A stretch of 54,618 nucleotides of DNA from an uncultured Lachnospiraceae bacterium (GTDB lineage Bacteria; Bacillota; Clostridia; Lachnospirales; Lachnospiraceae): the NCBI GenBank assembly GCA_902789555.1, contig CADAOF010000016.1, positions 1-54,618 of the forward strand, given 5' to 3'. Made by a program: the position numbers and the translations under genes. Below are positions 33,388 through 43,147 of the stretch, one piece after another (position 1 is the stretch's first letter; each line of letters opens with the position of its first letter). The notes under the pieces are model-generated. The model made no database searches. It saw nothing but the letters and a program-made list of their open reading frames with translations, and had not been told where the DNA came from.

Positions 33388-35199
33388 ATGGATTTCTTCA
33401 GCATCATAGCGCTGTTCGGCGGCCTCGCCCTCTTTCTTTACGGCATGCGCCTCATGGGCGACTCCCTGAAGGAAGGCTCTTCGGGCACACTGAAAAAAGT
33501 CATGGAAAAGCTCACGGACAATCCGCTGAAAGCGCTTGCCCTGGGCATTCTCGTGACCGCGCTCATCCAGTCCTCGACAGCGACCATCGTGATCACCTCC
33601 GGCCTTGTTGCGGCCGGGATCCTCACGCTCCACCAGTCCCTCGGCATCATCATCGGTGCGAACGTCGGTACCACGGTGACCGGCCAGATCATCCGCCTGC
33701 TGGACATCTCCGATTCGGCCACGGCGTGGCTCCGCCTCTTCAAGCCTTCGACCCTGGCACCCATCGCCCTGATCATCGGCATCGTCCTGATCATGTTCCT
33801 GAAGTTCCGGAATTCGCGGACCGTCGGGAACATTGCCATGGGCTTCGGCATCCTGTTCACCGGTCTGATGAACATGACCGGCGCGGTCGACGTCCTTTCG
33901 GAAAAGGGCGTGTTTGATTCCCTCTTTGCGAATCTCGGAACGAGCCCCGTGCTCGGCTACGTGACCGGTGCCGGCGTGGCCTTCATCCTGCAGAGCTCTT
34001 CGGCGACCGTCGGTATCCTGCAGGCCTTTTCCATGTCCGGCCAGCTGACCTTCAAGGCTATCTACGCGGTCATCGTGGGCATTTACCTCGGCGACTGCGT
34101 GACGACCGCCATCGTCTGCTCCATCGGTGCGAAATCGGATGCGAAGCGCGTCGGCATCGTCAATATCCTCTTCAACCTTTCGGAAACCGTTCTGGTCCTT
34201 GCCGTCGTTACCCTTCTCCATCAGTTCGGCCTGCTTTCCGGACTCTGGGATAAGGTGGCGAGCCCGGGCCTGATCGCGAATACCAATACCATCTTCAACC
34301 TTTCCTGCGCCCTGCTGCTCTTCCCCTTTGCCGGGATCTACGAGAAGCTCAGCCGGAAGATCGTGAAGGATGAAAAGGTCCCGGCCAATAAGTATCAGGA
34401 CAAGTTCGACGCCCTGAACCCGGTCTTCTTCGGCACGCCGGCCCTTGCCCTCCGCAGCTGCTACGACATGCTGCTGACAATGATCACGGCGGCCCGCGGG
34501 AACCTTGAAGCGGCCTTTGCGCAGATCACGGACTGGCAGGAAAAACGCGCCGCCGCGATCGACGAAGAGGAAGACAACATCGACCGCATGACGGATGCCG
34601 TGAGCAATTACATGCTGGCCCTGAACCCGCATCTTAAGGAAGAAAACCACGTCCATATCATCGACCAGTATTACAAGGTGGTCACGGAGTTCGAGAGGTT
34701 GGGCGACCACGCGACGAACATCTCCGAGATGGCTACCGACATGCACCGGAAGGATCTGCAGTTCTCCGATAAGGCCCTGCACGATCTGAAGGTATTAAAG
34801 GAACTGATCGACCGCATCCTGGATCTGGCCTATCAGGCGTTTTCGAAGCGCGACGGCGAAGCGGCGGCCCGCATCGAGCCGCTCGAGGAGGTGGTGGACG
34901 ACATGACGAACGTCCTCAAGGAAGGCCACATTGCCCGCCTGCGCCGGGGCGAATGCAACATCGACGCCGGCACCTGCTTCCTCAACCTGCTCTCGGATAT
35001 CGAACGCATTTCAGACCTCTGCTCCAATATCGGCGTGGAGACCATCGCCCGCATCAATCCGGAACTGGAGTTCCAGTCCCATGACTATATGAGTTCTCTG
35101 CATTCCGGCAGCAGCGAGCGCTTCAACCGCGAATACCATGCTGCCCACGATGAGTTCTTTGCCAAACTGAGTGCTGAAGCGGAACCCTCGGAAGAGTAA
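33388..35199 (+). CDS. Na/Pi cotransporter family protein with PhoU-like tail
   Basis: A 603-residue PNaS-type transporter (NptA/YjbB). The two QSSxA signatures, LIQSSTATIVI and ILQSSSATVGI, mark the inverted repeat of the transport core (residues about 1-320). The C-terminal third is helical and PhoU-like (HIIDQYYKVVTEFERLGDHATNI). It would move phosphate with Na+, import or export. GGAAGG precedes ATG 33388. Confidence 0.9.
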   Translation: MDFFSIIALFGGLALFLYGMRLMGDSLKEGSSGTLKKVMEKLTDNPLKALALGILVTALIQSSTATIVITSGLVAAGILTLHQSLGIIIGANVGTTVTGQIIRLLDISDSATAWLRLFKPSTLAPIALIIGIVLIMFLKFRNSRTVGNIAMGFGILFTGLMNMTGAVDVLSEKGVFDSLFANLGTSPVLGYVTGAGVAFILQSSSATVGILQAFSMSGQLTFKAIYAVIVGIYLGDCVTTAIVCSIGAKSDAKRVGIVNILFNLSETVLVLAVVTLLHQFGLLSGLWDKVASPGLIANTNTIFNLSCALLLFPFAGIYEKLSRKIVKDEKVPANKYQDKFDALNPVFFGTPALALRSCYDMLLTMITAARGNLEAAFAQITDWQEKRAAAIDEEEDNIDRMTDAVSNYMLALNPHLKEENHVHIIDQYYKVVTEFERLGDHATNISEMATDMHRKDLQFSDKALHDLKVLKELIDRILDLAYQAFSKRDGEAAARIEPLEEVVDDMTNVLKEGHIARLRRGECNIDAGTCFLNLLSDIERISDLCSNIGVETIARINPELEFQSHDYMSSLHSGSSERFNREYHAAHDEFFAKLSAEAEPSEE

Positions 35200-35231
35200 G
35201 CCGCACGGAGAAGAAGCAGAAAGGAGTGACC

Positions 35232-37577
35232 ATGCCTCCCGGAAATTCCCTCGGTCCCCGCGGTCATCTGACCGAAGAAGAAAAGGCCAACAAACCGAAA
35301 GTGACGGGCGCGCTGATAAAGCGCATCCTGTCGTACCTGAAGCCCTACTGGGTGCAGTTCGTATTCGTTTTCATCGCGATCCTGCTTTCGGCCGCCGTCG
35401 GCCTGCTCCCGTCCATCATCACCGGGAAGATCGTCGATAAGGCGCTCGTCGAACGCGACATGGGGCAGCTCATCCAGCTCTGCCTTGCAGCCTTCGGCGC
35501 CGTGGCCGTGAGCCAGATCATCGGCGTGGTGGAAAGCTACATCAACTCCTGGATCAGCCAGCGGATCATCTTCGACATGAAGAACCAGATGTACAAACAT
35601 CTGGAATACATGCCGCACGCCTTCTTCACGACCGAGAAGCAGGGTGACATCATCACCCGCATGAACACCGACATCTCCGGTGTCGGTTCGGTCATCAGCG
35701 GCACGCTCACGAGCATCGTCTCGAACATCGCGACGGTCGTGACCACGGTGATCGCGCTGCTCTCCATGGACTGGAGACTGGCCGTAATCGGCATGGTCGT
35801 GATCCCGCTCATGATCTTCCCGAGCCGCGCCGTCGGCAATACGCGCTACAAGCTCGCGACGGAAAGCCAGGCGAAGCGGGACGAGATGAACCAGGTGATC
35901 AACGAGACCCTGAGCGTTTCCGGCTCGATGCTTGTCAAGCTCTTCACGAGAGAGCAGAAGGAATACGACAACTTCGTCAAGGTGAACGAAGAGGTCACGC
36001 AGCTCTCCCTGAAAGAGAACCGCAGCGGCAAATGGTTCCGCGTGGCGATGGGAATGATGATGCAGATCGGGCCGCTGCTGATCTACCTGGCGGGCGGCTA
36101 CTTCCTGATCAGGGAGCCGGGATCAACTCTGACCGTCGGTGCCATCACGGCTACGGTCGCCCTCATCAACCGCCTCTACCGGCCGGTGGAATCGCTCCTG
36201 AACCTGGGCGTGGACTTTACGAGGTCCCTGGCGCTGTTCACCCGCATCTTCGACTACCTGGACCGCCCGATCACGATCAAAAGCCCGGAAAACGGCAAAA
36301 AGCCTTCCCTGGAGCGTCAGGATATCGTTTACGACCACGTGAAGTTCCAGTATACGGAAGATAAGCCCCTTCTTACCGACGTCGATTTCACGGTGCCCGG
36401 CGGCAGGATGTACGCGATCGTCGGGCCTTCCGGCTCCGGCAAGTCTACGGTCGTCAACATGATCCCGCGCCTCTACGACGTGAACGGCGGAAAGGTGACG
36501 ATCGCCGGCGTGGACGTGCGCGAGATGGATCTGCCGTGGCTGCGCTCTGCCATCGGCATCGTGACGCAGGACACCTACCTCTTCAACGGGACGATCCGCG
36601 AGAACCTCCTCTATGCGAAGGAAGATGCGACCGAAGAGGAACTGGAGGCAGCCTGCCGGAAGGCGTCCATCCACGACTTCATCATGCGGCAGCCGAAGGG
36701 CTACGATACGGAGGTCGGCAACCGCGGCCTTAAGCTCTCCGGGGGTGAAAAACAGCGCATCTCCATCGCGCGCGTGATCTTAAAGGATCCGAAGATCCTG
36801 ATCCTCGACGAAGCGACGAGCGCCCTCGACTCGATCTCTGAAAGCGCCATCCAGGACGCCCTGGACATCATGATGCAGGGCAGGACGAGCATCGTCATCG
36901 CGCACCGCCTCTCCACCATCCTGAAGGCTGATCAGATCCTGGTCGTGTCCGGCGGCGTGATCGCCGAGCAGGGCACGCACGAGGAACTGCTGGCGAAGAA
37001 CGGCGTCTACCGCGAGCTGTATGAGACCCAGTTCCGGGCTGCGATCGACTATGAGAACAGCGCGGAAGGTACGCTGGACACGGATGCCCTCTCGACCGAC
37101 TACGACGTCAGGCGCATCACGGAAGGCGACATCACGGCGGTCTACGACCTCTGCCGCGCGAACCGCCGCTACTACCGCTACATGAAGACGGAACCGACGA
37201 AGCGGAACCTCACCGAGGTCATCAGCGAGATGCCCGAGGGCACCGATGCGGCGCAGAAGAACTTCCTGGGCTTCTATGATGCGGACGGAAAGCTTGTTGC
37301 GATCCTTGACCTGATCACGGATTATCCGCAGGCAGGGAGCGCGTTCATCGGATGGTTCATGGTCGAAGCCGAGCTGCAGGGGCAGGGCATCGGTTCGCAG
37401 ATCTTTGCGGACATTCGCGCGTCGCTTGAAGCGCAGGGCTACACCGAGCTTGCGCTTGGCGTGATCAAGGAGAACGAACCGGCCATCGAGTTTTGGGAAA
37501 AGCAGGGCTTTGTCCTGAGCGGGAAGGAAGAAAAGAAAGAAAGGTTTACCGTTGTTACGATGAACAGAAAACTGTAA
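35232..37577 (+). CDS. ABC exporter (MsbA type) fused to a C-terminal GNAT acetyltransferase
   Basis: Start at ATG 35232, with AAGGAG 5 bases upstream. Residues 1-330 hold six membrane helices of an ABC export domain; the ATPase follows with Walker A GPSGSGKST (near 398), signature LSGGEKQR (near 502) and Walker B ILILDEATSALD (near 520). A normal half-transporter would end near 605. Instead an uninterrupted frame continues into a complete GNAT domain (about 623-781) with the acetyl-CoA loop QGQGIGSQIF and the late segment EFWEKQGFVLSGK. The join has no stop, no overlap and no repeat sequence, so the fusion seems real. It might acetylate the exported compound or a regulatory residue. Substrate unknown. 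Confidence 0.9.
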   Translation: MPPGNSLGPRGHLTEEEKANKPKVTGALIKRILSYLKPYWVQFVFVFIAILLSAAVGLLPSIITGKIVDKALVERDMGQLIQLCLAAFGAVAVSQIIGVVESYINSWISQRIIFDMKNQMYKHLEYMPHAFFTTEKQGDIITRMNTDISGVGSVISGTLTSIVSNIATVVTTVIALLSMDWRLAVIGMVVIPLMIFPSRAVGNTRYKLATESQAKRDEMNQVINETLSVSGSMLVKLFTREQKEYDNFVKVNEEVTQLSLKENRSGKWFRVAMGMMMQIGPLLIYLAGGYFLIREPGSTLTVGAITATVALINRLYRPVESLLNLGVDFTRSLALFTRIFDYLDRPITIKSPENGKKPSLERQDIVYDHVKFQYTEDKPLLTDVDFTVPGGRMYAIVGPSGSGKSTVVNMIPRLYDVNGGKVTIAGVDVREMDLPWLRSAIGIVTQDTYLFNGTIRENLLYAKEDATEEELEAACRKASIHDFIMRQPKGYDTEVGNRGLKLSGGEKQRISIARVILKDPKILILDEATSALDSISESAIQDALDIMMQGRTSIVIAHRLSTILKADQILVVSGGVIAEQGTHEELLAKNGVYRELYETQFRAAIDYENSAEGTLDTDALSTDYDVRRITEGDITAVYDLCRANRRYYRYMKTEPTKRNLTEVISEMPEGTDAAQKNFLGFYDADGKLVAILDLITDYPQAGSAFIGWFMVEAELQGQGIGSQIFADIRASLEAQGYTELALGVIKENEPAIEFWEKQGFVLSGKEEKKERFTVVTMNRKL

Positions 37578-37622
37578 AAAGGTAAATCTAAGAAATATTT
37601 CTCAAAAAAAAGGAGTGTTGTC

Positions 37623-39362
37623 ATGAAAAGCGGAAAAATCGGGCTGCTCAGGGCAGCGCTGGCGATGCTGCTGGCAATGAGTCTGTGCCTCGGCGGCTGC
37701 GGAAACAAGAACGAATCGAGCGGGGCGGATACGACCGCCGCGGAAACGGAGACAGTACCGGTGGAAACAAGCAGCGAGATGGATAAGTCGGGAAAGTACC
37801 CGATTGACGCAAAGACGGGCGAAGCGGTCATCACCGGTCCCGAATTCAAGTCTGCCGGCCCGAAAGCGGACGACGCCCGCGTGTTCTACGAGATCTTTGT
37901 CGGATCCTTCTCGGACAGCAACGGCGACGGCATCGGCGACCTCCGGGGCATCATCAACCGGATGGACTACCTGAACGACGGCAAGCCCGATTCCGGCGAA
38001 AGCCTCGGCATCGAAGGCATCTGGCTCACCCCCATCTTCAAGTCCCCGACCTACCACAAGTACGACGCGACCGACTACTATCAGGTCGACCCGCAGTTCG
38101 GCACGATGGATGACCTGAAGGATCTCATCAAGATCTGCCATGAGCGGAACGTCAAGCTGATCATCGACCTTGCGATCAACCACACGGCGAGCAACTGCCA
38201 GTGGTTCCTGGATTTCACGAAAGCGCACAAGAACGGCGACACTTCGGACCCGTACTACGATTTCTACTCCTGGAGCAATCAGGGACGCATCGCCGGCCGC
38301 ACCTTCTCGCGCCTCAGCGGGACCGAGGATTACTACGAATGCAACTTCTGGGGCGGCATGCCGGAACTGAACTACGACAATGATGCCGTACGCGAAGAGA
38401 TGGTGAAGGTCGCAAAGTTCTATCTGGACATGGGCATCGACGGCTTCCGCTTTGATGCCGCGAAATACATCTATTTCGGCGACGATCCGGCTTCGGAGGA
38501 GTTCTGGGCCTGGTACATCAGCGAATTGAAGAAGATCAAACCGGATATCTACACCGTCGCGGAGGTCTGGGACAGCGATTCCATCACCCAGCTGTACTAC
38601 CCGGCGCTCAACTGCTTCAACTTCACCGTAGCGCAGTCGACCGGCATGTACGTGGACATTGTGCGCATGGGCAACGTGAACACCCTGACGAATTATACGG
38701 AGAAATACATCAAGGCCGTGCAGGCGATGCGCTCCGACGCGATGATCGTGCCTTTCCTTGCAAACCATGATACCGACCGCGCGGCAGGCTATCTGACCGT
38801 GGCTTCGGGCTATGCGAAGGTCGCGGCAAATCTGCTGATCCTCGGCCCCGGTTCGCCCTTCATGTACTACGGTGAAGAGGTCGGCATCAAGGGCTCCCGC
38901 GGCTCGGCCAACACCGACGCAGACAGACGTCTCGCGATGGTCTGGGGCGACGGCGATACCGTGAAAGATCCGTCCGAAGCGACCTATAACCAGAAGAACC
39001 AGCAGTCGAACGGGACCGTGGCAGGCCAGATCGGCGACGGAGACAGCCTGTATAACTACTACAAGAAGCTGATCATGATCCGAAATGCGAATCCGGAGAT
39101 CGCGTGCGGCGAATACACCTCGCTGAACCTTGAGGGGACGAACGTAGGCGGCTTCATCGCCTCCTACAACGAAAGCCTCTGCATGGTGCTGCACAACACG
39201 ACCAACAAGACCGTGACCCTGGACCTTTCCGAGATCGGCGGCGGGCACTTCACGAAGCTTGCAGCCTTCATCGGCGTGACGAATCTGGAAGATCCGGCAG
39301 AAACGGCGCTGAACGGAACGACGCTGACTCTCGACCCGCAGACCAGCGCGGTGCTGCGGTAA
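37623..39362 (+). CDS. GH13 alpha-amylase family lipoprotein
   Basis: A 579-residue surface lipoprotein: lipobox LGGC (Cys near 26) and a short Ser/Thr/Glu linker precede a GH13 (beta/alpha)8 barrel. The catalytic residues are D278 in GFRFDA, E314 in VAEVW and D383 in ANHDTD; the first conserved region is LIIDLAINHT. It would cleave alpha-1,4-glucans outside the cell. AAAAGGAG lies before ATG 37623. It converges with the maltodextrin ABC operon that begins at 45007, which likely imports its products. Confidence 0.93.
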   Translation: MKSGKIGLLRAALAMLLAMSLCLGGCGNKNESSGADTTAAETETVPVETSSEMDKSGKYPIDAKTGEAVITGPEFKSAGPKADDARVFYEIFVGSFSDSNGDGIGDLRGIINRMDYLNDGKPDSGESLGIEGIWLTPIFKSPTYHKYDATDYYQVDPQFGTMDDLKDLIKICHERNVKLIIDLAINHTASNCQWFLDFTKAHKNGDTSDPYYDFYSWSNQGRIAGRTFSRLSGTEDYYECNFWGGMPELNYDNDAVREEMVKVAKFYLDMGIDGFRFDAAKYIYFGDDPASEEFWAWYISELKKIKPDIYTVAEVWDSDSITQLYYPALNCFNFTVAQSTGMYVDIVRMGNVNTLTNYTEKYIKAVQAMRSDAMIVPFLANHDTDRAAGYLTVASGYAKVAANLLILGPGSPFMYYGEEVGIKGSRGSANTDADRRLAMVWGDGDTVKDPSEATYNQKNQQSNGTVAGQIGDGDSLYNYYKKLIMIRNANPEIACGEYTSLNLEGTNVGGFIASYNESLCMVLHNTTNKTVTLDLSEIGGGHFTKLAAFIGVTNLEDPAETALNGTTLTLDPQTSAVLR

Positions 39363-39417
39363 GATCTTTCGCCGCTCTGCTCCTCAGGATGACAGGGCGG
39401 CGCCCTGCCCGCACAAT

Positions 39418-39462
39418 AAAAAGAACACCGCACGGAGCGCTCCGTGCGGTGTTCTTTTTTTG
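39418..39462. terminator. Strong bidirectional terminator
   Basis: A near-perfect palindrome of about 44 bases (AGAACACCGCACGGAGC and complement, centred at 39439) with A and T tracts on its two sides. It separates the GH13 gene and the ABC operon. Confidence 0.93.
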
Positions 39463-39468
39463 CCCGGC

Positions 39469-40596
<1,128 letters not shown>

Positions 40597-40616
40597 TTTT
40601 CTTTCCTCCTAAATGA

Positions 40617-41516
40617 TCAACCCTTGACGGCGCCGCCGGTGACGCCTTCGACATAATACTTCTGCAGGCACAGGAACAGGATCGTGACCGGTATGGCAAC
40701 GAGTACGCCGCCGGCGCAGAACATCGTATACTTGTACTGGACCTGGTCCGGTGTCAGCCAGCTCCATAAGCCTACGGCTACGTTCATGCCCTTCGAGGTA
40801 TTCATGGAGATATACCGGGCAAACACGAAATCGCCGAACGGGCCCATGAAGGCGGTCAGGATCGTATAGATGACGATGGGCTTGGCAAGCGGCAGGATGA
40901 TCTTGGTGAGCACCTGCGCGCGGGTGGCTCCGTCAATGCGGGCGGCTTCATCCAGGGATTTCGGCAGCGTGTCGAAGAAGCCCTTGGAGATGTAGTAGCC
41001 CATACCGGAGGAAGCGATGTAGACAAGAATGAGTCCGGGCACCGCGTTGGCCTGCGTGAGGCCCAGGTCTTTTAAGACGCGGTACAGGATGATCATGGTC
41101 AGCATCCCGGGGAAGAGTCCGAGGACCAGCATGAACTTCATCAGGGGCTTTCTCAGTTTGAAACGAAAGCGGGAAAGCGTGTAGCTCATGCACAGGACAA
41201 TGACGGTCTGCAGCACGGAAACGCAGAGAGCCGTGATCAGGGTGTTGCGGTACCAGATCGGGAAATCGGTCTGGAACAGGGCCTTGTAATTGTCCAGACC
41301 CCACTGCTGAGGAATGACGTAGCCCACGATGTAGGTGCTCTCGCAGCGGAAGCTCTGCAGCACGATGCACACGAACGGCGTAAGCCAGATGACCGTCATG
41401 ATGATCAGCAGAATGTAGATCAGGGTGTTGCCGATCGTACGGGAGGCTTTCAGACCGATGTGTTTTTTCAGTTCATTTTCCGGTGTTTTTTCGGAAAGCT
41501 TTTTCAAATCAGCCAT
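40617..41516 (-). CDS. Maltodextrin-type ABC permease (MalG-like)
   Basis: A 299-residue inner permease with six membrane helices and the EAA loop DEAARIDGATRAQVLTKIILPLAKP, which binds the ATPase. Its start touches the stop of the MalF-like gene (shared base at 41516), so translation is coupled. Confidence 0.92.
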   Translation of the reverse strand: MADLKKLSEKTPENELKKHIGLKASRTIGNTLIYILLIIMTVIWLTPFVCIVLQSFRCESTYIVGYVIPQQWGLDNYKALFQTDFPIWYRNTLITALCVSVLQTVIVLCMSYTLSRFRFKLRKPLMKFMLVLGLFPGMLTMIILYRVLKDLGLTQANAVPGLILVYIASSGMGYYISKGFFDTLPKSLDEAARIDGATRAQVLTKIILPLAKPIVIYTILTAFMGPFGDFVFARYISMNTSKGMNVAVGLWSWLTPDQVQYKYTMFCAGGVLVAIPVTILFLCLQKYYVEGVTGGAVKG

Positions 41517-43045
41517 TACTGGAAATCCTCCTCGTTCTTATTTGACGGCAGCAGGCCGTAGACGACGACCGTAATGAGGGCCATGACGACGAAGACCATG
41601 ATACCGATGACGGAAGCCTGATAGTACTTGGATTCCGCGCCGGTCGTCACCTTGAACAGCCAGGTGATCAGAAGGTCTGTCTGGCCGGGACTGCCGCCGG
41701 CCGCAGATGCCCAGGCTTTATCCGGCCCGCCTCCTGTCAGCAGGTAGATGACGTTGAAGTTGTTCATGTTGCCGGTAAAGCTCGTCAGCAGGTAGGGGCC
41801 GGTGACGAAGAGCATGTACGGCAGGGTGATGTGCGCGTACTGCTGGAAGCCGCTCGCGCCGTCGATCTTGGCCGATTCGTACAGGTCCGCCGGGATGTTC
41901 ATCAGGATACCGGTCGCGATCAGCATCAGGTACGGAATACCGATCCAGATGTTGACGATGATGACCGTGAATCTGGCCCAGGTCGGGTCTGTCCAGAACG
42001 GCAGCGGATCTTTGATCCACCCCAGATCCTTCAGGAAGCCGTTTACGATACCGTTCTGTGCGAACATCTTCGAAACGTACAGCAGGGAAATGAACTGCGG
42101 AATGGCGATGGTCAGCACCAGCACGGTACGCCAGAACTTCTTGATCTTGATGCCCTTCTTGTTGATCATCATGGCAACGAACATGCCCAGGAAATAGTTA
42201 GTGAACGTTGCGAAGAAGGCCCAGATGAGCGTCCAGGTGAGGATCTCGCCGAAGGCTGCGGTATAGACCTTGTTGCCGTCGGAGAAGGAGAGGAGCTGCT
42301 TGAAGTTCTCGAGGCCCACCCAGGTGAAGAGGTTATTTGAAAAACCGTTGTGCGCGCCGTCGTAGTTGGTGAAGGCGACCAGTATCATAAAGACGATCGG
42401 CATGACCGTGAAGATCAGGATGCCGGTCAGGGGCAGCGCCAGCAGCGTCTTGTGGAAGGAATCATCCACGAGGGAGCGAAGATCGTCCTTGCCGCTCTTA
42501 AGGGGCTTACCCGTGGCGAGGATCTTTTCCGCCGTCTGGTTTTGCTTGATATTCATGCGCCAGGTGTAGATAAACGCAATAATGAAGAAGATGGTCAGCA
42601 CGCCGTACAGAAGGATCTTGAACGAGTCGTCCCCGTACACCTTGGTATAGGCGTCCAGGATCTCGTCATATTCCTCGTGAGGGCCCACGGTGCCGAGCGT
42701 GGGGAGTTTACTCAGCCAGTTCACACCGGTCGTGACCATGTAGAAGATGAATACGGCTTCAAAAGCCAGGAAGAGGAGACCGCGCAGGATCTGCCCTCTT
42801 GCAATATTGCCGAAGCCCATGACGACGTAGGAGATCTTGGTCTTCCAGTCCCCGTGCACAAAGGTCATAGCAATATCTTTCAGTTCGCGGCCGATCCCCA
42901 GGAACAGATTCTTGAAGAAACGGCCGATGGCAATTCCGATCTTGGCAAACCAGCGGGGAATCGCCGCAAAGAAGCATCTCAGGTTGTACAGAAATTTCTG
43001 TCCCTTTGACAGCTTCAGATATTCCAGATCGCTGTATAGTTTCAT
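41516..43045 (-). CDS. Maltodextrin-type ABC permease (MalF-like)
   Basis: A 509-residue permease with seven to eight helices and an EAA loop YESAKIDGASGFQQYAHITLPYM. Longer than a MalG partner through an extra N-terminal part, as usual for MalF. AAGGTG precedes ATG 43045. Confidence 0.92.
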   Translation of the reverse strand: MKLYSDLEYLKLSKGQKFLYNLRCFFAAIPRWFAKIGIAIGRFFKNLFLGIGRELKDIAMTFVHGDWKTKISYVVMGFGNIARGQILRGLLFLAFEAVFIFYMVTTGVNWLSKLPTLGTVGPHEEYDEILDAYTKVYGDDSFKILLYGVLTIFFIIAFIYTWRMNIKQNQTAEKILATGKPLKSGKDDLRSLVDDSFHKTLLALPLTGILIFTVMPIVFMILVAFTNYDGAHNGFSNNLFTWVGLENFKQLLSFSDGNKVYTAAFGEILTWTLIWAFFATFTNYFLGMFVAMMINKKGIKIKKFWRTVLVLTIAIPQFISLLYVSKMFAQNGIVNGFLKDLGWIKDPLPFWTDPTWARFTVIIVNIWIGIPYLMLIATGILMNIPADLYESAKIDGASGFQQYAHITLPYMLFVTGPYLLTSFTGNMNNFNVIYLLTGGGPDKAWASAAGGSPGQTDLLITWLFKVTTGAESKYYQASVIGIMVFVVMALITVVVYGLLPSNKNEEDFQ

Positions 43046-43060
43046 ATGTTCGCACCTTGT

Positions 43061-43100
43061 TAAAAAGAATGAGGGCCGGAGATGTTGGTCTCCGGCCCTC
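43061..43100 (-). terminator. Partial terminator between binding protein and permease genes
   Basis: On the - strand an 11-bp stem GAGGGCCGGAG with an 8-base loop is followed by ATTCTTTTTA. Such intercistronic stems commonly make the binding protein mRNA more abundant than that of the membrane parts (known for malE-malF). Confidence 0.75.
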
Positions 43101-43147
43101 GGTACTTAAGCGAGCGGCTTAAATACCCGCAGCCTTAAGGCCGGGCA

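Noticed and set aside
33250-34782. A 510-codon open frame on the - strand
   Set aside because: Mirror of the Na/Pi cotransporter gene; Gly/Asp/His-rich with no domains.
37602-39248. A 548-codon open frame on the - strand
   Set aside because: Mirror of the GH13 gene whose catalytic motifs are all in place on the + strand.
39370-39410. Second copy of the dispersed repeat
   Set aside because: Only about 17 bases (CTCAGGATGACAG region) resemble it, too short to list as a feature.
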